From positions 301,001-365,000 of the forward strand of contig JAVYIG010000864.1 of NCBI GenBank assembly GCA_035222895.1: a DNA stretch of 64,000 nucleotides, read 5' to 3'. Below are positions 24,565 to 34,012 of the stretch, piece after piece. Below the pieces are notes generated by a model that saw only the letters and a program-made list of their open reading frames with translations, searched no databases and was not told the origin of the DNA. How positions within the stretch are numbered: position 1 is the first letter of the stretch; each line of letters opens with the position of its first letter. The DNA is from Strongylocentrotus droebachiensis (Eukaryota; Echinodermata; Echinoidea; Camarodonta; Strongylocentrotidae). Made by a program: the position numbers and the translations under genes.

Positions 24565-25007
24565 ATCCACATTCCTTATACAGTGACACTTTATATCCAT
24601 CCGATATTTAAAGATTTTATTATCAAGCAACTAGCAAATCTCACGTCAACAACTAAAAATGATCGCTAATGTATTCCCACATTTATTTTGAATTTTCATT
24701 TACGACGGGACATACATTTTCATTTCTTAGAATGAGATAAAATCGTCAAAATGCGTTCTTCATGATGTAAATTAGAGTCAAAGGTGTAACTGGATACTGC
24801 ACAGGGTCAATGGTCATATATCGTCTCAATCTATCTTTCCTAGATCCATGATGACCAAGGAGACATAATTTAATCTTGGCATATGGATAGATCATAATGG
24901 GAGAAGCATTTTATAAAATAATATGATATCGTGTAATGCATTATTCGTTATGTCAACTAATATCATACGTATCACCTAATTCGTCTAAGTGACGAATTAA
25001 AGTCTAG
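24565..25007 (+). repeat. Common 3' tail of long elements
   Basis: Matches 55695-56204: TTATACAGTGACA, ATTTAAAGATTTTATT, CAAGCAACTAGC, AATGATCGCTAATGTATTCC, then the tail found also in all A units (GATAAAATCGTCAAAA, TTCTTCATGATGTAAATTAG, CTATCTTCCCTAGATCCATG) and the 3' terminus. Confidence 0.8.
24966..25007 (+). other. Helentron-type 3' terminus (ATIR, hairpin, CTAG)
   Basis: TACGTATCACCTA (24966-24978) is the inverted copy of the 5' TAGGTGATACGTA. Next comes a hairpin with arms AATTCGTC (24978-24985) and GACGAATT (24991-24998), then AAAGT, then CTAG (25004-25007) followed by T. The same 3' end occurs at 27050, 28455, 30498, 32631, 34012, 35231, 37274, 39255, 41255, 44641, 46665, 48061, 49468, 51458, 53494, 56204, 58242, 60241 and 63627. 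Family B ends carry a 9-bp version of the stem (AATTCGTCA/TGACGAATT). Confidence 0.9.
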
Positions 25008-26030
25008 TTAGGTGATACGTACGAAGTCTACGTATCACCTATTGATTTCGTCAAGATTTTTATTTATTATTTATTTATTATTTATTATTCTTCCTCGATT
25101 TTGTTCGCAGGATATCTCAAGATTGAATAAAGCCATTGTCATGAAATTTTCAATGATGATAGACCTTAGTCTAACTTAGAACTGCGTGACTTTTCAAAGA
25201 CTCAAAATTATCGTGACGTCATCCAGGCGCCATTTTGTGAAAATCAACTTATGATCATATCTTCATAACGGAAAGTAATTTTTCATTCATATTTATCACG
25301 AATTAGATCGATATCCGTCCGGTCAATTTCAGGTCAAGAAATGCGCGCAAAAATGCGCGTACGCTTTTGTCCGCGCGTTTACGCGCGCGAAATTTTTTAA
25401 AATGCTCCAAATCATCCCAAATTTTTTTTACATACGTTTCAGGCCAAATAGAGCATTTGATAAAAAAATTACGCACACGTGCATGCGCGCGCGTTTTCGC
25501 GCGTACTTGCATTTTGCAACATAGAATCGCCGATTTTTTTCTGTCATCAGATTTGGTACATTTTTCCAAGCATTTTGATAACTTGTTCACCTTTTATTAA
25601 CGCAATGAGCGTCCGTCAAAGTTGACAGCACGCGCGGATTTGCATTATCTTTATCTACAATACATGGGCAAAAACATGCCTATATAAAATTCATTGTAAC
25701 TCTTTAGAATAGATAGAAACTCCTAATATTTTTTCATATTTAGATAGATTATGAGTTGGAGATATCATTTCATGTCTCATTTGATCCTCAATTAACTCAT
25801 GACGTCATCATAATGGCCTCCAAACTCAAAATTTCAATTTGCATATTATGACGTCATCATTTTTTTGGAAAATTGATTGTATCTCTGTAAATATCAATCA
25901 ATTTTCTTTTAAATTTTGATATGTTCTAGCTGAGACAATTTTCTACAAATTCAGTGTTCACAATTTTAATTTCTGACAAAAGTATCATGGTGTATTTTTG
26001 CAATTAAAGGAGGCATGTCAATTTTTCACA

Positions 26031-26640
26031 TTTTGCGTGTATTCTCTATGGGACATGACTTTTTCTCAAAACTGGATTCTACACTCATGTCTTTCGCGAG
26101 CAAAATCTCCGTTGTTTTATCTTTGTTTTCGCTGAGCTTCGGATATGTTGTAGCTGAGACAATGGGCTACCATAAGTGTGCCCTTTATTTTTCGATTAGA
26201 TGCCGGGATCATGCTCATATTTCACTTGCAAAGTAGGATTTTAGAATTCCATTTCCCGTTTACGTGTAATCGCTATGGGAGATGTTTTGGTATATCGGTA
26301 ACGCACTTGACTTCCAACCTCGAGATCCCTGGTTCGAGTCCGGGTGTCTCCAACAATTTTTTGCTTCACTTTTTTTTTCCTTTTGACCTTCATTGTACCA
26401 TCTCCTTTGATTATTTAAACACGTAGAATCGCAAATAATGTCATAAATAACCCTTTTTACTTTATTATTACCCTATTTTCACTTAATCCATTACTTTTTG
26501 CGTGTAATCCCTATGGGAGATGACTTTTTCTCAAATCTGGAGTCTACATTCCTGTCTTTTGCGAGCAATATCGCCGTTATTTCTGCTTGGATTTTGTTGA
26601 TTTTTGAGTATGTTGTAGCTGAGACTATATGCTATCTAAA
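26031..26640 (+). repeat. Internal module repeats flanking the tRNA-like sequence
   Basis: Two copies of a module start at 26035 (GCGTGTATTCTCTATGGGAC) and 26500 (GCGTGTAATCCCTATGGGAG). Each continues with GACTTTTTCTCAAA, CTGGA, TCTACA, TGTCTTT, GCGAGCAA and ATC.CCGTT, and ends TATGTTGTAGCTGAGAC. A third start at 26262 (ACGTGTAATCGCTATGGGAG) runs into the tRNA-like sequence. The spacing is 227 and 238 bp. The same layout is seen in every A unit. Confidence 0.8.
26278..26352 (+). tRNA. tRNA-like sequence 1 (in U1), Gly(TCC)-like, likely not decoding
   Basis: A 75-nt cloverleaf. The acceptor GGAGATG pairs with TGTCTCC (two G-T wobbles), followed by discriminator A. The A box is TGGTATATCGG (close to TRGYNNARNNG). 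The anticodon stem CTTGA/TCGAG closes a 9-nt loop CTTCCAACC. T stem CCTGG/CCGGG encloses TTCGAGT, and the B box GGTTCGAGTCC is a perfect match to GGTTCGANTCC. The D stem is weak. With a normal 7-nt loop (CTTCCAA) the anticodon would be TCC (Gly) and the length 73, so two extra C make canonical decoding doubtful. A T6 run starts 6 nt past the end, as expected of a Pol III terminator. The 5' GTGTAATCGCTATGGGAGATG context is the element's own module, so the acceptor half may be host-element sequence. Confidence 0.7.
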
Positions 26641-26680
26641 TCACCTCTCATCTTATCAATAAGATGTCATGATCGCGCTC

Positions 26681-26733
26681 ATGATCATGATCATGATCAT
26701 CATGATCATCATTATCATAATGATGATAATCAT
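26681..26733. repeat. GATCAT/ATGATCATC palindromic microsatellite
   Basis: A self-complementary tract of ATGATC repeats followed by ATTATCATAATGATGATAAT. It recurs at the same place in each A unit, for example near 30129, 36904, 38903, 40884, 44273, 46313, 51094, 53132, 57881, 59871 and 63257. Copy number varies by one or two repeats. Confidence 0.85.
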
Positions 26734-27050
26734 TTATCAATTACATTTTCATTTCTTTGAATAAGATAAAATCGTCAAAAGGTGTTCTTCATGATGTAAA
26801 TTAGAGTCAAATGTGTAACTGGTTACTGCACAGGGTCAAAGGTCATATATCGTTTCAATCTATCTTCCCTAGATCCATGATGATCAAGGAGACACAATTT
26901 AATCTTGACATATGAATAGATCATAATGAGAGAAGCATATAAATGGGAGAAGCATTTTACAAAATAATATATCGTGTAATGCATTATTCTTTATGTAAAC
27001 CATTATCATACGTATCACCTAATTCGTCTAAGTGACGAATTAAAGTCTAG

Positions 27051-28455
27051 TATTTATTTTGTGTCTGTATAGAAGAAATTATTATTATTCTTCCTCAATT
27101 TTGTTCGCAGGATATCTCAAGAATGGCAAAAGCCATTGTCATGAAACTTTCTATGATGATAGATCTTAGTCTAACTTAGAACTGCATGACTTTTCAAAGA
27201 CTCAAAATTATCGTGACGTCATCCAGGCGCCATTTTGGGAAAATCAACTTATGATCATATCTTCATAACGGAAAGTAATTTTTCATTCATATTTATCATG
27301 AATAAGATGAATATACTTCCGGTTAATTTCAAATAAAAAAACGTGTGCAAATTCGCGCGTACGCGTTCGTGCGCGCGTTTACGTGCGCGCAAAAATTAAA
27401 AATGCTCCAAATCATCCCCAATTTTTTTGGCATACGTTTCAAGCCATATGGAGCATTTGACAAAAAATCACTCAACCGTGCATGTGCGCGCGTTTTTTGC
27501 GCGTTCTGGCATTTTGCAACATATAATCGCCAAATTTTTTCTGTCATCATGTTTAGCACATTTTTCGAACCATTTTGATACCATATTCATCTCTTTATCA
27601 CTATTAATAACGGAATGAGCGTCCGTTCAAGATAATATCCGTGCGGGCGAGCTCATGTATTACATAGTATATATATGGGCAAAAACATGCCTATAAAAAG
27701 TCCATTGGGATGAATAAGGACTGCCAAGTTTTTTTTCATATTTTAATAGAGTATGAGTCGGAGATATGATTTCATAGCTCTTTTGGCCATTAAATACATC
27801 TTGACGTCATCATAATGGCCGTGGAAGTCAAAATACAAAATTGCATATTATGACGTCATTATATTTATGGAAAATTTAGTGTATTTCTCAAATTATTGAC
27901 TGATTTTCTTCCAAATTTCGGTATCTTGTAGCGTAGGAAATTGCCTACAAGATCAATACACACTGTTTTTTATTTTATTGACGTCATCATAGTACAAAAA
28001 TCAATTAAAGGCCACATTTCAGAATTTTCTTAATTTGCGTGTTATGCCTAAGAAAGGTGAATTTCGTTCACATCATGAATCTTCATGACATTGATCTTTG
28101 AGCACTATCTAGCTTATTTCTACTCTATGTTCTCCAACATTTTGATACGGCGTAGCTAAGAAAATTATCTATAAGAATGAAGTAAATCATTTATCATTTT
28201 GATGATATTATCATAGTAAAAATTTCAATTGAAGGCGACATGTCAGAATTTTCTTAGTTTGCGTGTTTGGCGACTTTTTCTGAAATCCGGATTCTACAAA
28301 TCTCTATCGAATACCTGAAGGGGGCGCTATACCACTCTTAATTATGGTCTTTATCGTATTTATGATCATTATCATTAGTTCATCATCGGCACACTTTCAT
28401 GATAACAAAATAGCACGTATCACCTAATTCGTCAAAGTGACGAATTAAAGTCTAG
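27051..28455 (+). mobile_element. Family B unit U2 (1405 bp), 5' terminus replaced
   Basis: Starts TATTTATTTTGTGTCTG instead of TTAGGTGATACG, so the 5' hairpin is absent. Two body modules of about 224 bp lie in the 3' half (GCGTGTTATGCC at about 28037, GCGTGTTTGGCG at about 28261). It ends with CTGAAGGGGGCGCTATACCA, the B-specific segment TTTATGATCATTATCATTAG, the 12-bp ATIR copy, a 9-bp hairpin and CTAG. No tRNA-like sequence. Confidence 0.85.
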
Positions 28456-30498
28456 TTAGGTGATACGTAACGAAGTCAACGTATCACCTATTGATTTCGT
28501 CAAGATTTTCTTTTTTTTTTTTTTTTCTTTTATTATTCTTCCTCGATTTTGTTCGCAGGATATCTCAAGATTAAATAAAGCCATTGTCATGAAACTTGCC
28601 ATGGTGATAGATCTTAGTCTAACTTAGAACTGCGTGACTTTTCAAAGACTCAAAATTATCGTGACGTCATCCAGGCGCCATTTTGTGAAAATCAACTTAT
28701 GATCATATCTTCATAACGGAAAGTAATTTTTCATTCATATTTATCACGAATTAGATCGATATCCGTCCGGTCAATTTCAGGTCAAGAAATGCGCGCAAAA
28801 ATGCGCGTACGCTTTTGTCCGCGCGTTTACGCGCGCGAAATTTTTTAAAATGCTCCAAATCATCCCAAATTTTTTTTACATACGTTTCAGGCCAAATAGA
28901 GCATTTGATAAAAAAATTACGCACACGTGCATGCGCGCGCGTTTTCGCGCGTACTTGCATTTTGCAACATAGAATCGCCGATTTTTTTCTGTCATCAGAT
29001 TTGGTACATTTTTCCAAGCATTTTGATAACTTGTTCACCTTTTATTAACGCAATGAGCGTCCGTCAAAGTTGACAGCACGCGCGGATTTGCATTATCTTT
29101 ATCTACAATACATGGGCAAAAACATGCCTATATAAAATTCATTGTAACTCTTTAGAATAGATAGAAACTCCTAATATTTTTTCATATTTAGATAGATTAT
29201 GAGTTGGAGATATCATTTCATGTCTCATTTGATCCTCAATTAACTCATGACGTCATCATAATGGCCTCCAAACTCAAAATTTCAATTTGCATATTATGAC
29301 GTCATCATTTTTTTGGAAAATTGATTGTATCTCTGTAAATATCAATCAATTTTCTTTCAAATTTTGATATGTTCTAGCTGAGACAATTTTCTACAAATTC
29401 AGTGTTCACAATTTTAATTTCTGACAAAAGTATCATGGTGTATTTTTGCAATTAAAGGAGGCATGTCAATTTTTCACATTTTGCGTGTATTCTCTATGGG
29501 ACATGACTTTTTCTCAAAACTGGATTCTACACTCATGTCTTTCGCGAGCAAAATCTCCGTTGTTTTATCTTTGTTTTCGCTGAGCTTCGGATATGTTGTA
29601 GCTGAGACAATGGGCTACCATAAGTGTGCCCTTTATTTTTCGATTAGATGCCGGGATCATGCTCATATTTCACTTGCAAAGTAGGATTTTAGAATTCCAT
29701 TTCCCGTTTACGTGTAATCGCTATGGGAGATGTTTTGGTATATCGGTAACGCACTTGACTTCCAACCTCGAGATCCCTGGTTCGAGTCCGGGTGTCTCCA
29801 ACAATTTTTTGCTTCACTTTTTTTTTCCTTTTGACCTTCATTGTACCATCTCCTTTGATTATTTAAACACGTAGAATCGCAAATAATGTCATAAATAACC
29901 CTTTTTACTTTATTATTACCCTATTTTCACTTAATCCATTACTTTTTGCGTGTAATCCCTATGGGAGATGACTTTTTCTCAAATCTGGAGTCTACATTCC
30001 TGTCTTTTGCGAGCAATATCGCCGTTATTTCTGCTTGGATTTTGTTGATTTTTGAGTATGTTGTAGCTGAGACTATATGCTATCTAAATCACCTCTCATC
30101 TTATCAATAAGATGTCATGATCGCGCTCATGATCATGATCATGATCATCATGATCATCATTATCATAATGATGATAATCATTTATCAATTACATTTTCAT
30201 TTCTTTGAATAAGATAAAATCGTCAAAAGGTGTTCTTCATGATGTAAATTAGAGTCAAATGTGTAACTGGTTACTGCACAGGGTCAAAGGTCATATATCG
30301 TTTCAATCTATCTTCCCTAGATCCATGATGATCAAGGAGACACAATTTAATCTTGACATATGAATAGATCATAATGAGAGAAGCATATAAATGGGAGAAG
30401 CATTTTACAAAATAATATATCGTGTAATGCATTATTCTTTATGTAAACCATTATCATACGTATCACCTAATTCGTCTAAGTGACGAATTAAAGTCTAG
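28456..30498 (+). mobile_element. Family A unit U3 (2043 bp)
   Basis: Complete A unit. Its first roughly 180 bp differ from U1 and carry an uninterrupted T-rich run (about 28507-28530), also found in the 5' head of the element at 53495. From about 28638 to the end it is nearly identical to 25190-27050: I saw one substitution (29358-29362 region, T in U1 and C here). Confidence 0.88.
29726..29800 (+). tRNA. tRNA-like sequence 2 (in U3)
   Basis: Identical to copy 1. The T6 run follows at the same distance. Confidence 0.7.
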
Positions 30499-31771
30499 TT
30501 AGGTGATACGTAACGAAGTCTACGTATCACCTTTTGATTTCGTCAAGATTGTTATTTATTTATTATTATTATTTATTATTATTCTTCCTCGAATTTGTTC
30601 GCAGGATATCTCAAGATTGAATAAAGCCATTGTCATGAAACTTTCAATGATGATAGATCTTAATCTAACTTAGAACTGCGTGACTTTTCAAAGACTCAAA
30701 ATTATCGTGACGTCATCCAGGCGCCATTTTGTGAAAATTAACTTATGATCATATCTTCAAAACGGAAATCCATTTCTCATTCATATTTATCATGATCAAG
30801 GTCAATATCTGTCCAATCAATTTCAGGTCAAAAAATGCGCGCAAAAATGCGCGTACGCTTTTGTCCGCGCGTTTACGCGCCCGAAATTTTTTAAAATGCT
30901 CCAAATCATCCCAAATTTTTTTTACATACGTTTCAGGCCATATGGAGCATTTGATAAAAAAATTACGCGCACGTGCATTCGCGCGCGTTTTCGCGCGTAC
31001 TGGCATTTTGCAACATAGAATCGCCGATTTTTTTCTGTCATCATATTTGGTACGTTTTTCCAAGCATTTTGATAATTTGTTCACCTTTTATTAACACAAT
31101 GAGCGTCCGTCAAAGTTGACAGCACGCGCGGATTTGCGTTATCTTTATCCACAATACATGGGCAAAAACATGCCTATATAAAATTAATTGTAACTCTTTA
31201 GAATAGATAGGAAATCCCAATATGTTTTCATATTTCGATAGATTATGAGTCGGAGATATGATTTCATGTCTCATTTGATCCTCAAGTAACTCATGACATC
31301 ATCATAATGGCCTCCAAACTCAAAATTTCAATTTGCATATTATGACGTCAGCATATTTTTTGAAAATTGATTGTATCTCTGTTGATATCGATTAATTTTC
31401 TTTCAAATTTTGATATGTTTTAGGTGAGACAATTTTCTACAAATGCAGTATTCACAATTTTTATTTTTGACAAAAGTATCATGGTGTATTTTTGCGATTA
31501 AAGGAGGCATGTCAATTTTTCACATTTTGCGTGTATTCTCTATGGGACATGACTTTTTCTTAAAACTGGATTCTACACTCCTGTGTTTCACGAGCAAAAT
31601 CTCCGTTGTTTTAGCTTCGTTTTCGCTGAGCTTCGGATATGTTGTAGTTGAGAAAACGAGCTATCACAAGTGTGCCCTTTATTTTTCGATTAGATGCCGG
31701 GATCATGCTTATATTTCACTTGCAAAGTAGGATTTCAGAATTCCATTTCCCGTTTACGTGTAATCGCTATG

Positions 31772-31846
31772 GGAGATGTTTTGGTATATCGGTAACGCAC
31801 TTGACTTTCAACCTCGAGATCCGTGGTTCGAGTCCGGGTGTCTCCA
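31772..31846 (+). tRNA. tRNA-like sequence 3 (in U4)
   Basis: Same as copy 1 except C to T in the loop (CTTTCAACC) and C to G in the T stem (ATCCGTGG), which weakens one pair. B box intact; T7 run downstream. Confidence 0.65.
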
Positions 31847-32298
31847 ACAATTTTTTTCTTCACTTTTTTTTTCCTTTTGACCTTCACTGTACCATCTCCT
31901 TTGATTATTTAAACACGTAGAATCGCAAATAATGTCATAAACAACCCTTTTTACGTTATTATTTCCCTATTTTCACTTAATCCATTACTTTTTGCATGTA
32001 ATCCCTATGGGAGGTGACTTTTTTCTCAAATCTGGAGTCTACATTCCTGTCTTTTGCGAGCAATATCGCCGTTATTTCTGCTTGGATTTTGTTGATTTTT
32101 GAGTATGTTGTAGCTGAAACAAGTTTCCACAATAATTATGAAGACTATCTAAGAATTATCATGACGTTATCATAGTCAAAAATTCAAACATAGGTGACAT
32201 GTCAATTATTATATATAACAATCCTCAATCGAATACCTGAAGGGGGCGCTATACCACTTTTATTCATGGTCATCTGGAAGGCATTGTTCTCAATTGCA

Positions 32299-32505
32299 TC
32301 TATCTCTCTCTCTCCTCTCTCTCTCTCTCTCTTGCTCTTTTCCCTCCTCCGCTCATGTTCTGCCCCTCTCCTTTTTTGGTCTGTCTCTGCATCTATCTAT
32401 CTCTCTTCTCTTTCACCCTCTCCCTCTCTCTCTCTCTCTCTATCTTGCCTTGCCTTGCCTCCCTCTTATTAACTTGGTCTGTCTCCCTCTGCCCTACAGT
32501 TGAAA
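32299..32505. repeat. Polypyrimidine (CT)n-rich low-complexity tract
   Basis: Runs of CTCTCT with interspersed CCTTGCCTTGCC and CCCTCC stretches, only in U4. A 92-codon open frame across it is a by-product of the low complexity. Confidence 0.9.
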
Positions 32506-32631
32506 CTTGACTCATGAATAGACCATAATGGAGTAGTAAACGAAAGATAAATCGTGAAAATGCGTTCTTCATTATGTTACACATGAGCATACGTATCACC
32601 TAATTCGTCAAAGTGACGAATTAAAGTCTAG

Positions 32632-34012
32632 TATTTATTTTGTGTCTGTATAGAAGAAATTATTATTATTCTTCCTCAATTTTGTTCGCAGGATATCTCA
32701 AGAATGGCAAAAGCCATCGTCATGAAACTTTCAATGATGATAGATCTTAGTCTAACTTAGAACTGCATGACTTTTCAAAGACTCAAAATCATCGTGACGT
32801 CATCCAGGCGCCATTTTGTAAAATTCAACTTATGATCATATCTTCATAACGGAAAGTAATTTTCCATTCATATTTATCATGAATAAGATCAATATCCTTC
32901 CGGTCAATTTCAGATCAAAAAACGTGCGCAAATCTGCGCGTACGCGTTCGTGCGCGCGTTTACGTGCGCGCAAAAAAATAAAATGCTCCAAATCATTTCC
33001 AATTTTTTTTGCATACGTTTCAAGCCAAATGGAGCATTTGACAAAAAATCACTCAAATGCGCATGCGCACGCGTTTTTTGCGCGTTCTGGCATTTTGCAA
33101 CATATAATCGCCAAATTTTCTCTGTCATCATGTTTGGCACATTTTTCCAAGCATTTTGATACCATGTTCATCTCTTTATCACTATTAATAACGGAATGAG
33201 CGTCCGTCCAAAATAAATATCTGCGCGCGCGAAGTCATGTATTACATAGCATATATGGGCAAAAACATGCCTATAAAAAGTACATCGGGATGAATAAGGA
33301 CTGCCATTTTTGTTTCATATTTAGATACAGTATGAGTCGGAGATATGATTTCATATCTTATTAGGCTATTAAATACATCTTGACGTCATCATAATGGCCT
33401 TGAAAGTCAAACTACAAAATTGCATATTATGACGTCATTATATTTATGGAAAATTTAGTGTATTTCTCATAATATTGACTGATTTTCTTCCAAATTTCGG
33501 TATCCTGTAGTTGAGGTAATTGCTTTTTTTTTTCATTGACGTCATCATAGTACAAAATTCAATTAAAGGCCACATTTCAGAATTTCCTTAATTTGCGTGT
33601 TATGCCTAAGGAAAGTGAATTTCGTTTACATCATGAATCTTTATGACATTGATCTTTGAGCACTATCTAGCTTATTGGTATTCTATGTTCTCCCAAATTT
33701 TGATACGGTGTAGCTAATAACATATCTACAATATTGTCGTACATCATTTATCATTTCGATGACATCATCATAGTGAAAATTTCAATTAAAGGTGACATGT
33801 CAGAATTTTCTTAGTTTGCGTGTTAAGCGACTTTTTCTGAAATCCTGATTCTAAAAATCTCTATCGAAAACCTGAAGGGGGCGCTATACCACTCTTAATC
33901 ATGGTCTTTATCGTATTTATGATCATTACCATTAGATCATCATCGGCACACTTTCATGATAACAAAATAGCACGTATCACCTAATTCGTCAAAGTGACGA
34001 ATTAAAGTCTAG
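32632..34012 (+). mobile_element. Family B unit U5 (1381 bp), 5' terminus replaced
   Basis: Starts TATTTATTTTGTGTCTG. It has B layout with (CG)n islands, two modules, the GGGGGCGCTATACCA segment and a B-type 3' end. A poly-T run near 33524 replaces part of the module spacer. Confidence 0.85.

Larger units (their letters stand above)
20564..25007 (+). mobile_element. Long C-headed Helentron-like element closing the C array
   Basis: This unit begins exactly as the other C units (diagnostic site G, H at 20624-21825), but at about 22937 it leaves the array consensus and runs through a middle region to a true 3' terminus. That terminus has the ATIR copy TACGTATCACCTA at 24966-24978, a hairpin at 24978-24998 and CTAG at 25004-25007. 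It is the only 3' end in the first 25 kb. Its middle start (22937 to about 23110) and its tail (about 24565-25007) match the same parts of the element at 53495-56204, so both derive from one long parent. No Rep/helicase frame is visible. Confidence 0.8.
25008..27050 (+). mobile_element. Family A unit U1 (2043 bp)
   Basis: Starts TTAGGTGATACGTACG (one A fewer than usual, a variant shared with U15) with a 12-bp hairpin and ends hairpin-CTAG. Order of parts: 5' hairpin, T/A microsatellite, TGACGTCA region, two (CG)n islands, body module (about 26031-26173), tRNA-like sequence (26278-26352), second module (about 26495-26640), GATCAT tract (26681-26733), common tail, 3' terminus. It is a non-autonomous Helentron-like element. 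Short frames on both strands across the CG islands are open only because such sequence lacks stops. Confidence 0.88.
30499..32631 (+). mobile_element. Hybrid A/B unit U4 (2133 bp)
   Basis: The front about 1.6 kb is family A, including the tRNA-like sequence and both modules. After TATGTTGTAGCTGA (about 32115) it continues with sequence akin to a family B end (CCTGAAGGGGGCGCTATACCA at about 32238), then a long CT-rich tract, and closes with a B-type 3' terminus. The GATCAT tract and the A tail are missing. Confidence 0.8.

Noticed and set aside
1-25007. The C array as a pure assembly artefact
   Set aside because: Cannot be excluded from sequence alone. But unit-specific markers (G/C site, a private T, two extra T, the diverged H1) and irregular H spacing argue that at least most units are real.
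25303-25600. Pairs of 77-111 codon open frames on both strands over the CG islands, repeated in nearly every A and B unit
   Set aside because: Alternating GCG/CGC sequence lacks stops on both strands. The frames overlap antisense and their ends vary between copies. No family resemblance, and they follow the repeat rather than any gene.
26278-26352. A working tRNA-Gly gene
   Set aside because: The anticodon loop has 9 nt and the D stem is weak. It lies inside a multicopy element, so it was called tRNA-like only.
26015-26426. 73-codon and 79-82 codon open frames (one with a hydrophobic look) repeated in A units
   Set aside because: The second frame runs through the tRNA-like sequence. The first is interrupted in U17 (TAG near 57326) and varies in length. 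Their openness reflects high similarity of the copies, not evident selection.
32194-32503. Ser/Leu-rich open frames of 69-92 codons
   Set aside because: They are translations of the (CT)n-rich tract.
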